Shown: positions 34,399 through 43,536, counted from the stretch's first letter. The stretch is DNA of 64,000 nucleotides from Phaeobacter bryozoorum (GCF_041893525.1 NZ_CP169068.1), one strand, 5' to 3'. Notes: generated from the letters alone by a model not told the origin. A program made the numbers and translations.

Positions 34399-35624
34399 CC
34401 AATCGTGTCTTGGTGGTGGACGATGATGCGGCGGTGCGGGCGGCGCTTGGCCAGACGCTGGAGCTGGCGGAGTGTGACGCGATCACGGTGGGATCCTTTG
34501 TGGCGGCCAAGGATCTGATCACGCCCGATTTTGACGGGGTGATCCTGTCGGATATGCGGATGCCGGGACGCGACGGGTTTCACCTGTTGCGCTATGTGCG
34601 CGAGGTGGACAGTGATCTGCCGGTGATCCTGCTGACCGGCGAAGGTGACATCCCGATGGCGGTGCAGGCGATGGCGGAGGGGGCGTTTGATTTCCTCGAA
34701 AAACCCTGCGCCACTGCGGATCTGATGACGGTGGTGCGCCGGGCGCTGAAGACGCGGGCATTGGTGCGGGAGAACCGCGCACTGAAGTCGCGGCTGGAAA
34801 GCGGCGATGCGGCGGCGCGGATGATCTTTGGCACCTCGGCGCAGGTGGCGGAGCTGCGCGCCCGTGCCCGCGCGGTGGCGGCCACCGGGGCCGAAGTGCT
34901 GGTGACCGGTGCACCGGGTGGCGGGATCTCCAAGGTGGCGGAGGTCATTCACCTGATGTCGCCGCGTGGTCAGGGCGCCTTTGTGAAACGCCCGGCGGCG
35001 GGGCTGACCCCTGATGGGTTTGCGGATCTGTGCCGCGAGGCGGCGGGCGGATCGCTTTACCTGGATGAAATCGCCGCCCTGCCGAAAGAGACGCAATATG
35101 CCATGCTGGAGGCGCTGGAACAGCGAGTGGAGGCGCGGGTTCTGGTTGGGACTGTCGCGGATCTGGCCGAGGAGGTGACGCGTGGCGGATTTCTGGCGGA
35201 TCTGTTCTATCGGCTGGACGTGATGCGGGTGCGCATTCCGGCGCTGTCGGAGCGGCCCGAGGATATCCCGGTGCTGTTCAGCCATTACGTGGCGCAGGCG
35301 GCAGAGCAGGCGGGCATTGCCGTACCGGATATTCCACCGGACCATCTGGCGGCGCTGATGGCGCAGGATTGGCCGGGCAATGCGCGATCGCTGATGTCGG
35401 CGGCCATGCGTTTTGTCCTCGGCATGCCGGAGGAGGCGGCGCAATCGGCGGAACTGGGGCTGGCCGAGCAGCTGGCGCAGGTGGAGCGGTCCTTGCTCAT
35501 AGCAGCGCTGGGCCGGCAGAACGGCCATGCCTCTGCCGCGGCCAAAGCCCTGAAGCTGCCGCGCAAGACGTTTTATGACAAGCTGGCGCGCTATGGCATC
35601 CGGCCTGAGGACTATCGCCGCTGA
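34395..35624 (+). CDS. dctD: DctD-like response regulator with degenerate AAA+ domain
   Basis: The 409-residue product has a normal receiver domain (acidic pocket D9-D11, phospho-Asp53, Lys103 region), an AAA+ domain and a Fis-type helix-turn-helix (about residues 370-409, SAAAKALKLPRKTFYDKLARYGI). The AAA+ part is altered. Walker A is replaced by GAPGGGISK (172-180) with no proper GxxGxGK, and the whole ELFGHExGAFTGA loop that contacts sigma54 is missing (only about 20 residues stand between RGQGAFVK and Walker B). Walker B GSLYLDEI (220-226) and the R-finger region (FYRLDVMRVRIPALSERPED) remain. It is therefore unlikely to use sigma54 and may act like the sigma70-type NtrC of Rhodobacter. 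Confidence 0.88.
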   Translation: MTNRVLVVDDDAAVRAALGQTLELAECDAITVGSFVAAKDLITPDFDGVILSDMRMPGRDGFHLLRYVREVDSDLPVILLTGEGDIPMAVQAMAEGAFDFLEKPCATADLMTVVRRALKTRALVRENRALKSRLESGDAAARMIFGTSAQVAELRARARAVAATGAEVLVTGAPGGGISKVAEVIHLMSPRGQGAFVKRPAAGLTPDGFADLCREAAGGSLYLDEIAALPKETQYAMLEALEQRVEARVLVGTVADLAEEVTRGGFLADLFYRLDVMRVRIPALSERPEDIPVLFSHYVAQAAEQAGIAVPDIPPDHLAALMAQDWPGNARSLMSAAMRFVLGMPEEAAQSAELGLAEQLAQVERSLLIAALGRQNGHASAAAKALKLPRKTFYDKLARYGIRPEDYRR

Positions 35625-36069
35625 GCGCGGTCTGCTGTGTCTTTCGCTGTTTCTCGCCACGCCTGATCGGGCGGCGAGGGCAGTGAATGGCGGCGCCGCC
35701 GGATGGCCCCTAAGGGCGCATGGGCGGAGGGGGATGGGCGCGGGTGTCAGCCGGGGCCCATGTCCGTCAACCATGGCTGTCTGGACGCCTGCACCCTGCA
35801 TGCTGCGGGGCGCGGGCCGGTCTCCTGCCGGGGCATGTGCCAGATGCCCCGGATCGGTGGACCGTGTGTCAGACGGCCCGGATGTCGCGACCGGCCCAAT
35901 GTGACAGCTGCGGGTTAATCAAACGCGGGCAGGGCGCACGGCGCCTGTGCAACGCCCCGGCGCCGCTGGCTCTGCCCGGTGCGGGCGTCGGATTTGAGTA
36001 TTTATGGAAAGATGACGGGCGCTGATTCCCAAGACCGCATCCCGGGCCGCGTCTCTCGCACGCGCAGAA
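35625..36069. other. Gene-free stretch between dctD and the dctP operators
   Basis: No convincing coding sequence is seen; the short open frames lack codon structure. It holds a GC-rich block and the repeat copy at 35994-36020. Confidence 0.6.
35994..36020 (+). repeat. Dispersed intergenic repeat, copy 4
   Basis: TTGAGTATTTATGG followed by AAAGATGACGGGC, almost the same core as copy 3. No hairpin partner lies immediately before it. Confidence 0.6.
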
Positions 36070-36120
36070 TGTGCGGAAATCCGCACAGCAGGGCCGCCTC
36101 CCTGTGCGGGAATTCGCACA
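36070..36120. promoter_or_regulatory. Tandem palindromes upstream of dctP
   Basis: TGTGCGGAAATCCGCACA (36070-36087) and TGTGCGGGAATTCGCACA (36103-36120) are two near-identical palindromes with centres 33 bases apart, about three helical turns. They resemble DctD-type upstream sites of the rhizobia as I recall them and lie about 180-230 bases before the dctP start. Confidence 0.6.
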
Positions 36121-36301
36121 ACCATGGTGGTGTCGCTGAGAGGTGACCTGAGATTGGTTCGGTAAGCATTTGTTATAAATTCATAAATTTCCAGTCTCGT
36201 GACGCTGTAACAAAGGCTTGAGCGGAGCGGCCAGCGCCGTGATGCTGCCGTCGGGGTCTTTGCTGTTGCAAAGGCCAAGGAGATATTCTGGGAGGAAAGA
36301 C

Positions 36302-37303
36302 ATGAAATTTGTAACTGCTGCTGCCACCGCCGTGGCGCTGACCATGAGTGCCGGTGCCGCCATGGCGGCCTGTGAGGAAGGCGAAATCGTCGTCAAGTTC
36401 AGCCATGTGACCAATACCGACAAGCACCCCAAGGGGATTGCCGCCTCGCTGCTGGAAAAGCGCATCAACGAAGAGATGAACGGCACCATGTGTCTGGAGG
36501 TCTATCCGAACTCCACGCTTTACAATGACAACAAGGTGCTGGAAGCGATGCTGCAGGGCGACGTGCAGCTGGCCGCGCCAAGCCTGTCGAAATTCGAGAA
36601 ATTCACCAAGCAGTTCCGCCTGTTCGACCTGCCGTTCATGTTCAAGAACATCGACGCGGTTGATGCTTTCCAGGCCTCTGACAATGGTCAGGCGATGCTG
36701 GATTCGATGCAGCGCCGCGGTCTGCAGGGGCTGGCCTATTGGCACAATGGCATGAAGCAGATGTCGGCCAACAAGCCGCTGATCGCGCCGTCGGATGCCA
36801 ATGGGCTGAAATTCCGCGTGCAGTCTTCGGACGTGCTGGTGGCGCAGATGGAAGCGATCGGTGGCAGCCCGCAGAAAATGGCCTTCTCCGAAGTTTACGG
36901 CGCGCTGCAGCAGGGTGTTGTGGACGGGCAAGAGAACACCTGGTCCAACATCTACGGCAAGAAGTTCTTTGAGGTGCAGGACGGTGTGACCGAGACCAAC
37001 CACGGCGCGCTGGACTATCTGGTGGTGACTTCTGTTGACTGGCTCGACAGCCTGGAGCCTGCTGTCCGTGAGCAGTTCCTGACCATCCTTGGCGAGGTCA
37101 CGGCAACGCGGAACTCCGAATCCACCAAGGTGAACGCCGAAGCGCGTCAGGCGATCATTGATGCCGGTGGCGTGGTGCGTGAGCTGACGCCCGAGCAGCG
37201 CGCGGCCTGGGTCGAGGCGATGAAGCCGGTCTGGGAGAAATTCGCAGGCGACGTTGGTCAGGACATGATCGACGCGGCACAGTCGATCAACGCAGGCATG
37301 TAA
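36302..37303 (+). CDS. dctP: TRAP transporter substrate-binding protein
   Basis: The 333-residue product has a Sec signal peptide (MKFVTAAATAVALTMSAGAAMA, cleavage near 22) and the DctP fold: IVVKFSHVTNTDKHPKG at the ligand-binding start, NSTLYNDNKVLEAML, GLAYWHNGMKQM, the conserved Arg in FRVQSSDVL and VVDGQENTWSN. It captures C4-dicarboxylates in the periplasm. A GGGAGGAAAGAC site precedes the ATG. It is first in the dctP-dctQ-dctM transport operon; the paired palindromes upstream and the dctBD genes indicate induction by dicarboxylates. Confidence 0.95.
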   Translation: MKFVTAAATAVALTMSAGAAMAACEEGEIVVKFSHVTNTDKHPKGIAASLLEKRINEEMNGTMCLEVYPNSTLYNDNKVLEAMLQGDVQLAAPSLSKFEKFTKQFRLFDLPFMFKNIDAVDAFQASDNGQAMLDSMQRRGLQGLAYWHNGMKQMSANKPLIAPSDANGLKFRVQSSDVLVAQMEAIGGSPQKMAFSEVYGALQQGVVDGQENTWSNIYGKKFFEVQDGVTETNHGALDYLVVTSVDWLDSLEPAVREQFLTILGEVTATRNSESTKVNAEARQAIIDAGGVVRELTPEQRAAWVEAMKPVWEKFAGDVGQDMIDAAQSINAGM

Positions 37304-37412
37304 AGGCCACAGGCTGAAGATCCGGGGCTGGCGCGACTGACGCGCCGCCCCAATTTGCACGGTGCGCCATCCGCGCCGGTATCCCATTATCCAAACATCG
37401 AGGGAGAGCGAT

Positions 37413-38090
37413 ATGGCGGGGGCAAAACCTGGCCCGACCGGGCTTATCAATACACTCGAAGAGACACTGATTGCGCTGCTGCTGGGGCTGATGACCCTGA
37501 TCACATTTGCCAATGTGGTGGCACGATTTGTGTTCAATTCCAATATTCTCTGGGCGCTGGAGCTGACGGTGTTCCTGTTTGCCTGGCTGGTGCTCTTGGG
37601 CGCATCCTATGCGGTGAAGGTCCATGCCCATCTGGGGGTTGATGCGATCCTCAACATGGTGTCGGCGCCGGCGCGCCGGGTGATCGGGCTGATCTCGGTC
37701 GGCTGCTGCCTGGTGTTTTCGCTGCTGCTGCTGAAGGGCGCCTATGACTACTGGGCGGTGTTTGCCGATCTGCCGCCCACCTCCGGGCGCTGGTTTCCCA
37801 CCGGTTTTGACATGTCAGCGCGCAGCCAGAGCTTCTACGAGGTGCAGGATGTGCCGATGGTGGCGGTGTTCGGATTTCTCGAAGAGCTGATCAACTACGG
37901 CAACTCTTACGAGAAACTGCCCAAAGTGGTGCCCTATGTGGTGCTGCCGCTGTCGATGCTGCTGATGTTGCTGCGCTTTGGTCAAGCGGCGGTGCAGATC
38001 CTGCGCGGCGATGTCGATCGTCTGGTGGCCAGCCATGAGGTCGAAGATGAAATTGCCGAGGTTCAGGCGCAGCGCGGGGAGCACGACTGA
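37413..38090 (+). CDS. dctQ: TRAP transporter small permease
   Basis: The 225-residue product has four expected membrane segments with the DctQ pattern (ANVVARFVFN, ELTVFLFAWLVLLGASYAVK, HLGVDAI). An extra periplasmic loop of about 65 residues (SGRWFPTGFDMSARSQSFYEVQDV) separates helices 3 and 4, as in long dctQ forms. The frame opens earlier but ATG 37413 follows a GAGGGAGAG site. It overlaps dctM by one base (TGATG). Confidence 0.93.
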   Translation: MAGAKPGPTGLINTLEETLIALLLGLMTLITFANVVARFVFNSNILWALELTVFLFAWLVLLGASYAVKVHAHLGVDAILNMVSAPARRVIGLISVGCCLVFSLLLLKGAYDYWAVFADLPPTSGRWFPTGFDMSARSQSFYEVQDVPMVAVFGFLEELINYGNSYEKLPKVVPYVVLPLSMLLMLLRFGQAAVQILRGDVDRLVASHEVEDEIAEVQAQRGEHD

Positions 38091-39493
38091 TGGATGTCGT
38101 CCTATTGTTTTCCATGGTCATCGGCCTATTGCTGATCGGGGTTCCGATCGCGGTGGCGCTTGGCCTCAGCTCGACGCTGTTCCTGCTGATCTATTCCGAC
38201 AGCTCGCTGGCGTCGGTTGCGGGCACGCTTTTTGAAGCCTTCGAGGGGCATTTCACGCTGCTGGCGATCCCCTTCTTCATCCTCGCGTCAAGCTTCATGA
38301 CCACCGGCGGCGTGGCGCGGCGGATCATCCGGTTCTCGATCGCCTGTGTCGGTCATCTGCCGGGTGGTCTGGCGATTGCCGGCGTCTTTGCCTGTATGCT
38401 GTTTGCGGCCCTGTCCGGGTCGTCACCGGCCACCGTGGTGGCCATCGGATCCATTGTGATCGCCGGGATGCGTCAGGTCGGCTACAGCAAGGAGTTCGCG
38501 GCTGGTGTCATCTGTAACGCGGGCACGCTGGGCATCCTGATCCCGCCGTCGATTGTGATGGTGGTTTATGCGGCGGCGGTTGAGGTCTCGGTGGGGCGGA
38601 TGTTCCTGGCGGGCGTCATTCCGGGCCTGATGGCCGGGTTCATGCTGATGGTGACCATCTATGTGATGGCCAAGGTGAAGAACCTGCCCAAGGGCGAATG
38701 GCTGGGCTGGGGGGAAGTTGCAGCCTCGGCGGCCAATGCCTCGGTTGGTCTGCTGCTGATCGGGATAATCCTGGGCGGCATCTATGGCGGGATTTTCACC
38801 CCGACAGAGGCAGCGGCTGTGGCGTCGGTCTATGCCTTCTTTGTCGCGACCTTTGTCTACCGCGACATGGGGCCGCTGAAAACGGCGCCAAAACCGAAGG
38901 ATCTGGGGCAGTTTGTGACCATGCTGCCCAAGATGCTGGGGCAGACCGTGGTCTATTTCATCCCGTCCTTCTTTCACGCCGATACGCGCCATGCCCTGTT
39001 TGAGGCAGGCAAGCTGACGGTGACGCTGTTGTTTGTGATTGCCAATGCGCTGATCCTCAAACATGTGCTGACCGATGAGCAGGTGCCGCAGCAGATTGCC
39101 ACCGCGATGCTGTCGGCCGGCTTTGGTCCGGTGATGTTCCTGATCGTGGTCAATGTGATCCTGCTGATCGGTGGTCAGTTCATGGAGCCGTCGGGGCTGT
39201 TGGTGATTGTGGCGCCGCTGGTGTTCCCGATAGCGATTGAACTGGGGATCGACCCCATTCATCTGGGCATCATCATGGTGGTCAACATGGAGATCGGCAT
39301 GATCACCCCGCCGGTTGGTCTGAACCTCTTTGTGACCTCCGGGGTTGCGGGGATGCCGATGATGGCGGTGGTGCGGGCGGCGCTGCCGTTCCTGGCGGTG
39401 CTCTTCGTGTTCCTGATCATGATCACCTATATCCCGTGGATATCGACGGTGCTGCCCAATGCGGTGATGGGGCCGGAGATCATAACAAAGTAG
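38090..39493 (+). CDS. dctM: TRAP transporter large permease
   Basis: The 467-residue product has about twelve membrane segments and the DctM signature elements (FAALSGSSPATVVAIGSI, GTLGILIPPSIVMVVYA, GIFTPTEAAAVASVYA, and EIGMITPPVGLNLFV). It forms the sodium-driven pore with DctQ. There is a roughly 90-residue insert in the middle (KDLGQFVTMLPKMLGQTVVYFIP and following). It is coupled to dctQ and followed by a terminator. Confidence 0.95.
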   Translation: MDVVLLFSMVIGLLLIGVPIAVALGLSSTLFLLIYSDSSLASVAGTLFEAFEGHFTLLAIPFFILASSFMTTGGVARRIIRFSIACVGHLPGGLAIAGVFACMLFAALSGSSPATVVAIGSIVIAGMRQVGYSKEFAAGVICNAGTLGILIPPSIVMVVYAAAVEVSVGRMFLAGVIPGLMAGFMLMVTIYVMAKVKNLPKGEWLGWGEVAASAANASVGLLLIGIILGGIYGGIFTPTEAAAVASVYAFFVATFVYRDMGPLKTAPKPKDLGQFVTMLPKMLGQTVVYFIPSFFHADTRHALFEAGKLTVTLLFVIANALILKHVLTDEQVPQQIATAMLSAGFGPVMFLIVVNVILLIGGQFMEPSGLLVIVAPLVFPIAIELGIDPIHLGIIMVVNMEIGMITPPVGLNLFVTSGVAGMPMMAVVRAALPFLAVLFVFLIMITYIPWISTVLPNAVMGPEIITK

Positions 39494-39520
39494 CGCTGCG
39501 GCGCATCCCCCCGCATATGA

Positions 39521-39551
39521 AAAGGCCCGGGAGAGTGTCCCGGGCCTTTTT
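39521..39551 (+). terminator. Rho-independent terminator of dctPQM
   Basis: A 12-base stem (AAAGGCCCGGGA with TCCCGGGCCTTT) with a five-base loop and a T-run, 28 bases after the stop. Confidence 0.95.
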
Positions 39552-39568
39552 CTGTCTGGCGTTATGTC

Positions 39569-39670
39569 AGGGGCTTTGCCCCTCTGCGCTGGCGCGCATT
39601 CACCCCAGAGTATTTTGCGAAAGGTGAAAAGCGGGCACGGGGCGATGTCATCTTTCCCCAAATACTCCCG
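39569..39670. repeat. Dispersed intergenic repeats, copies 5 and 6 (inverted pair)
   Basis: Copy 5 on plus: hairpin AGGGGCTTTGCCCCT (39569-39583), then CCCCAGAGTATTTTG and AAAGGTGA (to 39627). Copy 6 on minus: GGGAGTATTTGGGG followed by AAAGATGA (39648-39670). The two face each other across about 20 bases, as paired REP elements do. Confidence 0.6.
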
Positions 39671-39695
39671 CCGGAGGCCGCGCCGTCAGGCGCGT

Positions 39696-40448
39696 TCAGT
39701 CGCTGGCGTCGAGAGCCGCGACAATGGGGGCGAAATCCGCAGCCTTCAGGCTGGCGCCGCCGACCAGCGCGCCGTCGACATGGGCCACCGCGAAGATCTC
39801 CTTGGCATTGCTGGATTTTACCGAGCCGCCGTAGAGCAGTCGGATGGCATTGGCGGTTTCACCGCCGAAGCGTTTGACGAGGCTTGCGCGCAGGTCGTTG
39901 TGCACCTCTGCGATCTGTTCGACCGTGGGCACTTTGCCGGTGCCAATAGCCCAGACCGGTTCATAGGCGACCACCACACTCGTGCCGCTGGTGTCGTCCG
40001 GCAGCGAGCCTGCCAGCTGGGCGCGAACCACCTCCAGCGTCTTGCCGGCCTCGCGCTGGTCCTGCGTTTCGCCGACGCAGATGATGGCGGTGAGTCCCGC
40101 TGCAATGGCGGTCCTGGCCTTGGCGCGGACCATGTCATCGGTCTCGCCGTGATTGGCACGCCGTTCGGAATGGCCGAGAATCACCGCGCTCGCCCCGGCG
40201 TCATGCAGCATTTCGGCGCTGAGGTCGCCGGTATGGGCACCGTAGGTCGCGCTATGGCAATCCTGGGCGCCGATGTCGACCTTGCTGTCGACGCAGACAT
40301 TGGCTGCCCGGTAGAGCAGCGTTGCCGGGGGGCAAATCACCACTTCGGCTTTGGCCGACTTGCAGCTATAGGCCAGATTGCCCAGCTCGGTCAGCGCACT
40401 TGCGGTGCCGTTCATTTTCCAGTTGCCTGCGACCATCTTGCGACGCAT
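39696..40448 (-). CDS. tpiA: Triosephosphate isomerase
   Basis: The 250-residue product is a complete TIM barrel: AGNWKMNG (Lys), ILGHSERR (His), AYEPVWAIGTGK (catalytic Glu and loop 6) and LLYGGSVKSSN. It interconverts dihydroxyacetone phosphate and glyceraldehyde 3-phosphate. The frame extends 47 codons upstream, but ATG 40448 with GGGAG upstream gives the normal family start. It stands alone. Confidence 0.97.
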   Translation of the reverse strand: MRRKMVAGNWKMNGTASALTELGNLAYSCKSAKAEVVICPPATLLYRAANVCVDSKVDIGAQDCHSATYGAHTGDLSAEMLHDAGASAVILGHSERRANHGETDDMVRAKARTAIAAGLTAIICVGETQDQREAGKTLEVVRAQLAGSLPDDTSGTSVVVAYEPVWAIGTGKVPTVEQIAEVHNDLRASLVKRFGGETANAIRLLYGGSVKSSNAKEIFAVAHVDGALVGGASLKAADFAPIVAALDASD

Positions 40449-40700
40449 CTGCGTATCTCCCTCAAAATCGGTGCTGCCTTCATGCCCCTGATGGGGGACA
40501 GCTTGCTGCTTGGCCTGTCCTAGCATTGTTCGGATTGGGGAACAATTCGCCTGTTCGCATGGAGCCTGTGGCCTGCACATGTTGAACAATACCGAAGTTG
40601 CGCGCCAAGGCTGCGAAAAACGGCAATGGGGCGTCTATTTTTTCAGGCTGCACGTCTGGGTTGTGATTTGCATCTGCCCCAGTCCATCGGGGCTGGCAGG

Positions 40701-41060
40701 TCAGCCTGCGGGCATATCCTTGAAGCTGATTGATTCCCCGCAGCCGCAGGCCTCGGAGACATTGGGGTTGTTGAATTTGAACCCGGCCTCCAGCAGCGAG
40801 ACCTCATAGTCGATTTCGGTGCCGAACAGGAACATCTGCGCCATCGGTGCAATCAGCACACGGGCGCCATCCTGTTCGACCACCTCATCGTTGGGATCGG
40901 GGGTGTCGACATATTCCATCGTATATTCCATGCCGGCGCAGCCGCCCTTTTTCACGCCGATGCGCAGGCCGGAATGGCCGCCCTTGTCCATCAGCTTGGC
41001 GATCTGGGCCGCTGCCTTGTCGGTGATGGTCACCGCTTGTTTGCCGGGAATGCCGAACAT
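40701..41060 (-). CDS. sufA: Iron-sulfur cluster carrier, SufA/IscA family
   Basis: The 119-residue product has the A-type carrier cysteines: one in KKGGCAGMEY and the pair CGC in EACGCGES near the C-terminus. It carries [2Fe-2S] or [4Fe-4S] clusters to target proteins. ATG 41060 is preferred over an in-frame GTG at 41072 because of the GGAGACAG site. In relatives it closes the suf operon; here it is downstream of a GDPD gene, with the SufT-like gene beyond. Confidence 0.9.
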   Translation of the reverse strand: MFGIPGKQAVTITDKAAAQIAKLMDKGGHSGLRIGVKKGGCAGMEYTMEYVDTPDPNDEVVEQDGARVLIAPMAQMFLFGTEIDYEVSLLEAGFKFNNPNVSEACGCGESISFKDMPAG

Positions 41061-41129
41061 CTCTGTCTCCACTATCGAGCGTTACCTCCAATTTAGGGGG
41101 GCGATGGCGCAGGCTCAAGGGGGGAGGGG

Positions 41130-42401
41130 TCAAAGCCCCATGCAATTGGCATAATAGGTGACTGTTGCGGGCCAGTCGGAGAATACGCCGACAACACCCA
41201 CATCCTGAGCCAGCACATCAAGGACCTGGTAGACGGCCGCATCCGAGGTCACCGCATCCGAGATCGACTGGAAATACCATCCGCCGCCGCTGGTCAGCGG
41301 ACCGGAGCGTTCCAGCGTCCAGGTGATGATGTTCAGATCGGCCTCCTGCGCGGCCCGTGCATAGGCGGAGGGCACGATCCGGTCGCCATCAAGCGTCAGC
41401 AGCATCCAGATCGGTGGGGCGATGTAATTGAGGCCCATCTGCTTCAGCTCCTGCATCGAGGGTCGGAAGGTTGCGGGATCCATCGGATCAATCTGCCCCT
41501 CATCGGCGTCATGGCGGGCAAAGCGGTCGTCGAGATAGACCGCCTGACGGCCGAACTCCGGCGTATGGGTGAGCCAGTATTTGATATCGCTGAGGTCAAA
41601 GCTCTGCACCCAGACATCCGCCGCAGGGATGCCGGCGGCGACATAGGCGTCGATCAGTTTCTGCGCATAGGCTTCCTGTGTCATCCCGTTGAAGGGCATG
41701 GCGACGGCGGGCGCCTTAAGTTCGGGCGTGAAACGGGCGCCCAGCTCGCGGAACAGGGCGATGCTGTCGGCATGGCTGAGCAGTGTTGCCTCGCCCTGAT
41801 GCAGATTGCTGCGCCAGGGGGCCAGACCGCCCTGAAAGGCCTTGGCGCTGGTGGCGGTGGCGTCGCTGCTGTCCATCTTTGGCTGCAGGGTCATCAGCTC
41901 TTCCAGCGTCAGATCGCTGGTGCGGCATTCGGCGGTGGCGGGGGTTTCGGCACTGGCCGGGGTAAAGGGCTGGGTGCAGCGCTCGGCGAGGGGGCTGGTG
42001 AGGATATCGGTGGTGGTGTGCAGATCGTTCTGCGAATGGCGGCAGACCAGTTCCAGGTCTTTGGTAAAGGTCACGTCGCATTCCAGGATCCCGGCGCCCA
42101 TGGAGGCGGCGGCGCGGTTGCCCTCAACCGTGTGTTCGGGAAACATCAGTGGCGCGCCGCGGTGTGCGATGGAGAACTCGGTGGCATGCGGGGTCTGCGC
42201 GGCGCAGGATTGCAGCTTCGTTTTCAGCGGGCCTTCGGGCAGGGCTGCGACCAGATACGCGGGGCGCGGGCCGTAGCTGAGGCTCATCGCCTCGGGCGCG
42301 GTGTCGGCAAGGGCGGGGCTGGTCAGGGCAGGGCCGGTCAGGAGCGGTGCGGCAAGGGCAAGTGCGATCAGCGACGTCGGGCAGGCGAAGATGCGGGGCA
42401 A
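41130..42401 (-). CDS. Secreted glycerophosphodiester phosphodiesterase
   Basis: The 423-residue product has a Sec signal peptide (hydrophobic run LIALALAAPLL, cleavage near TSPALA) and the GDPD barrel motifs: FSIAHRGAPLMFPEHTVEG with HRG and Glu, ECDVTFTKD with Asp and RHSQND with His. It hydrolyses glycerophosphodiesters in the periplasm, releasing glycerol 3-phosphate. A TTG start at 42401 is chosen: a GGAG site lies nine bases upstream and the signal peptide starts there; a TTG at 42416 is also in frame but would include that GGAG in its own codons. It lies on the same strand between the SufT- and SufA-like genes. Confidence 0.87.
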   Translation of the reverse strand: MPRIFACPTSLIALALAAPLLTGPALTSPALADTAPEAMSLSYGPRPAYLVAALPEGPLKTKLQSCAAQTPHATEFSIAHRGAPLMFPEHTVEGNRAAASMGAGILECDVTFTKDLELVCRHSQNDLHTTTDILTSPLAERCTQPFTPASAETPATAECRTSDLTLEELMTLQPKMDSSDATATSAKAFQGGLAPWRSNLHQGEATLLSHADSIALFRELGARFTPELKAPAVAMPFNGMTQEAYAQKLIDAYVAAGIPAADVWVQSFDLSDIKYWLTHTPEFGRQAVYLDDRFARHDADEGQIDPMDPATFRPSMQELKQMGLNYIAPPIWMLLTLDGDRIVPSAYARAAQEADLNIITWTLERSGPLTSGGGWYFQSISDAVTSDAAVYQVLDVLAQDVGVVGVFSDWPATVTYYANCMGL

Positions 42402-42773
42402 AATATGGAACTCCAAATTGGGTGCGCGCGCCCGCGGGTGGTGTTGCGCGCTGCCGGGGCAGCTGTCGCGGAGGATCGGGCGGCTGCGGCTGAGGTGCCG
42501 CCAATAATAAGGCCGATATTACGGGGGGATGCGCCCTCGGGGCAAGGGGGCGGGCAGGGGGAGGCGCATTTATCCTGCGTTATGATCGCGCCACGGGACG
42601 GCCACGGGGCGTCGGGTCGGGCGTCGGGGCGGTCGGCAATGGCGGCAGGGAGTGCAGCCTCGCGGCGGATATGACAAACGCGGCAGGCCAGAAGCGCTGC
42701 CGCGTTGCGGATGGTCGGTGCGGACGCAACGATGGGCGAGCGCGGGATCAGGCCAGATCGTTCCTGCGTGGGC
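42402..42773. other. GC-rich gene-free stretch
   Basis: No coding frame has supporting structure. The sequence is G-rich on plus with repeated CGGGGCG-like words; no clear hairpin with T-run or promoter was found. Confidence 0.5.
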
Positions 42774-43136
42774 TCACATGAAGCCCAGTTCGAGGCGGGC
42801 CTCATCGGACATCATGTCCATGCCCCAGGGCGGCTCCCAGGTGAGTTCGACATCGACGCTCTTGACGCCGGGCACCGGCGAGACGGCATCCACGATCCAG
42901 CCCGGCATCTCGCCAGCCACGGGACAGCCGGGGGCGGTCAGGGTCATGATGATCTTCACGTCATTCTCGGCAGAGATGTCGATCGTGTAGATCAGGCCCA
43001 GCTCGTAGATATTGACCGGGATCTCGGGGTCATAGACGGACCGGCAAGCGTCCACCACAGGCTCGTACAGCTCGTGGCTGACAGAGGAGGGGGCGATCAG
43101 CGGTGTGCCTTCCAGCGGTTCGGATGCGTTGGTCAT
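42774..43136 (-). CDS. sufT: SufT-like (MIP18/DUF59) iron-sulfur assembly protein
   Basis: The 120-residue product matches the MIP18 family: DACRSVYDPEIPVNIYELGLIY with the DPE motif, LTAPGCPVAGEMPGWI with the reactive Cys, and VELTWEPPWGMDMMSDEARLELG at the end. Such proteins help load iron-sulfur clusters. The ATG at 43136 has a GAGG region upstream. It lies on the same strand as the GDPD and SufA-like genes. Confidence 0.9.
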   Translation of the reverse strand: MTNASEPLEGTPLIAPSSVSHELYEPVVDACRSVYDPEIPVNIYELGLIYTIDISAENDVKIIMTLTAPGCPVAGEMPGWIVDAVSPVPGVKSVDVELTWEPPWGMDMMSDEARLELGFM

Positions 43137-43536
43137 TCGGGCCTCGGTTCGTTTCCTGACTGTTTATATAGGGAAGCCGGGGCCGGGGGTCCAGTGGCGG
43201 ATCGGTGGCAGCTACGAGATGGTCGAGATTGCAGGCTTGGTGAAACTGAGGGATGAGCGGGCCGGGGCGGGTTCCGGCCCGATGCAGGCAGGGACAGGGG
43301 AGCCTGGCTGACCAGGCTGCACATGCGCAACGATTGGAGTTGTTTTTGGCAAATAAGGCAGCCGCTCATTGTGGGGCAAAACGCTGATCGAGGGTGAGAG
43401 TTGTCCTTCAACTTCTAAAAAGGTCACTTGCTGAAGAAAAATGCGGCACTCCGTAACAATGGAATTGCTCTCTGCATCAAATAAGATTTTCAATAGAAAT
43501 TGGTCCAAAAACAGATGACTGAAAGGGGGATAATGA
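43137..43536. other. Divergent intergenic region, no gene
   Basis: It lies between sufT (minus) and the response regulator (plus). A GGGCCGG/CCGGCCC hairpin is seen at about 43258-43281. The last 200 bases are AT-richer than the surroundings and presumably hold the response regulator promoter. No gene is supported. Confidence 0.5.

Noticed and set aside
36121..36301. Sigma54 promoter of dctP
   Set aside because: No GG-N10-GC element of the right form was found; the nearest GG/GC pair (TTGGTTCGGTAAGC) has the wrong spacing.
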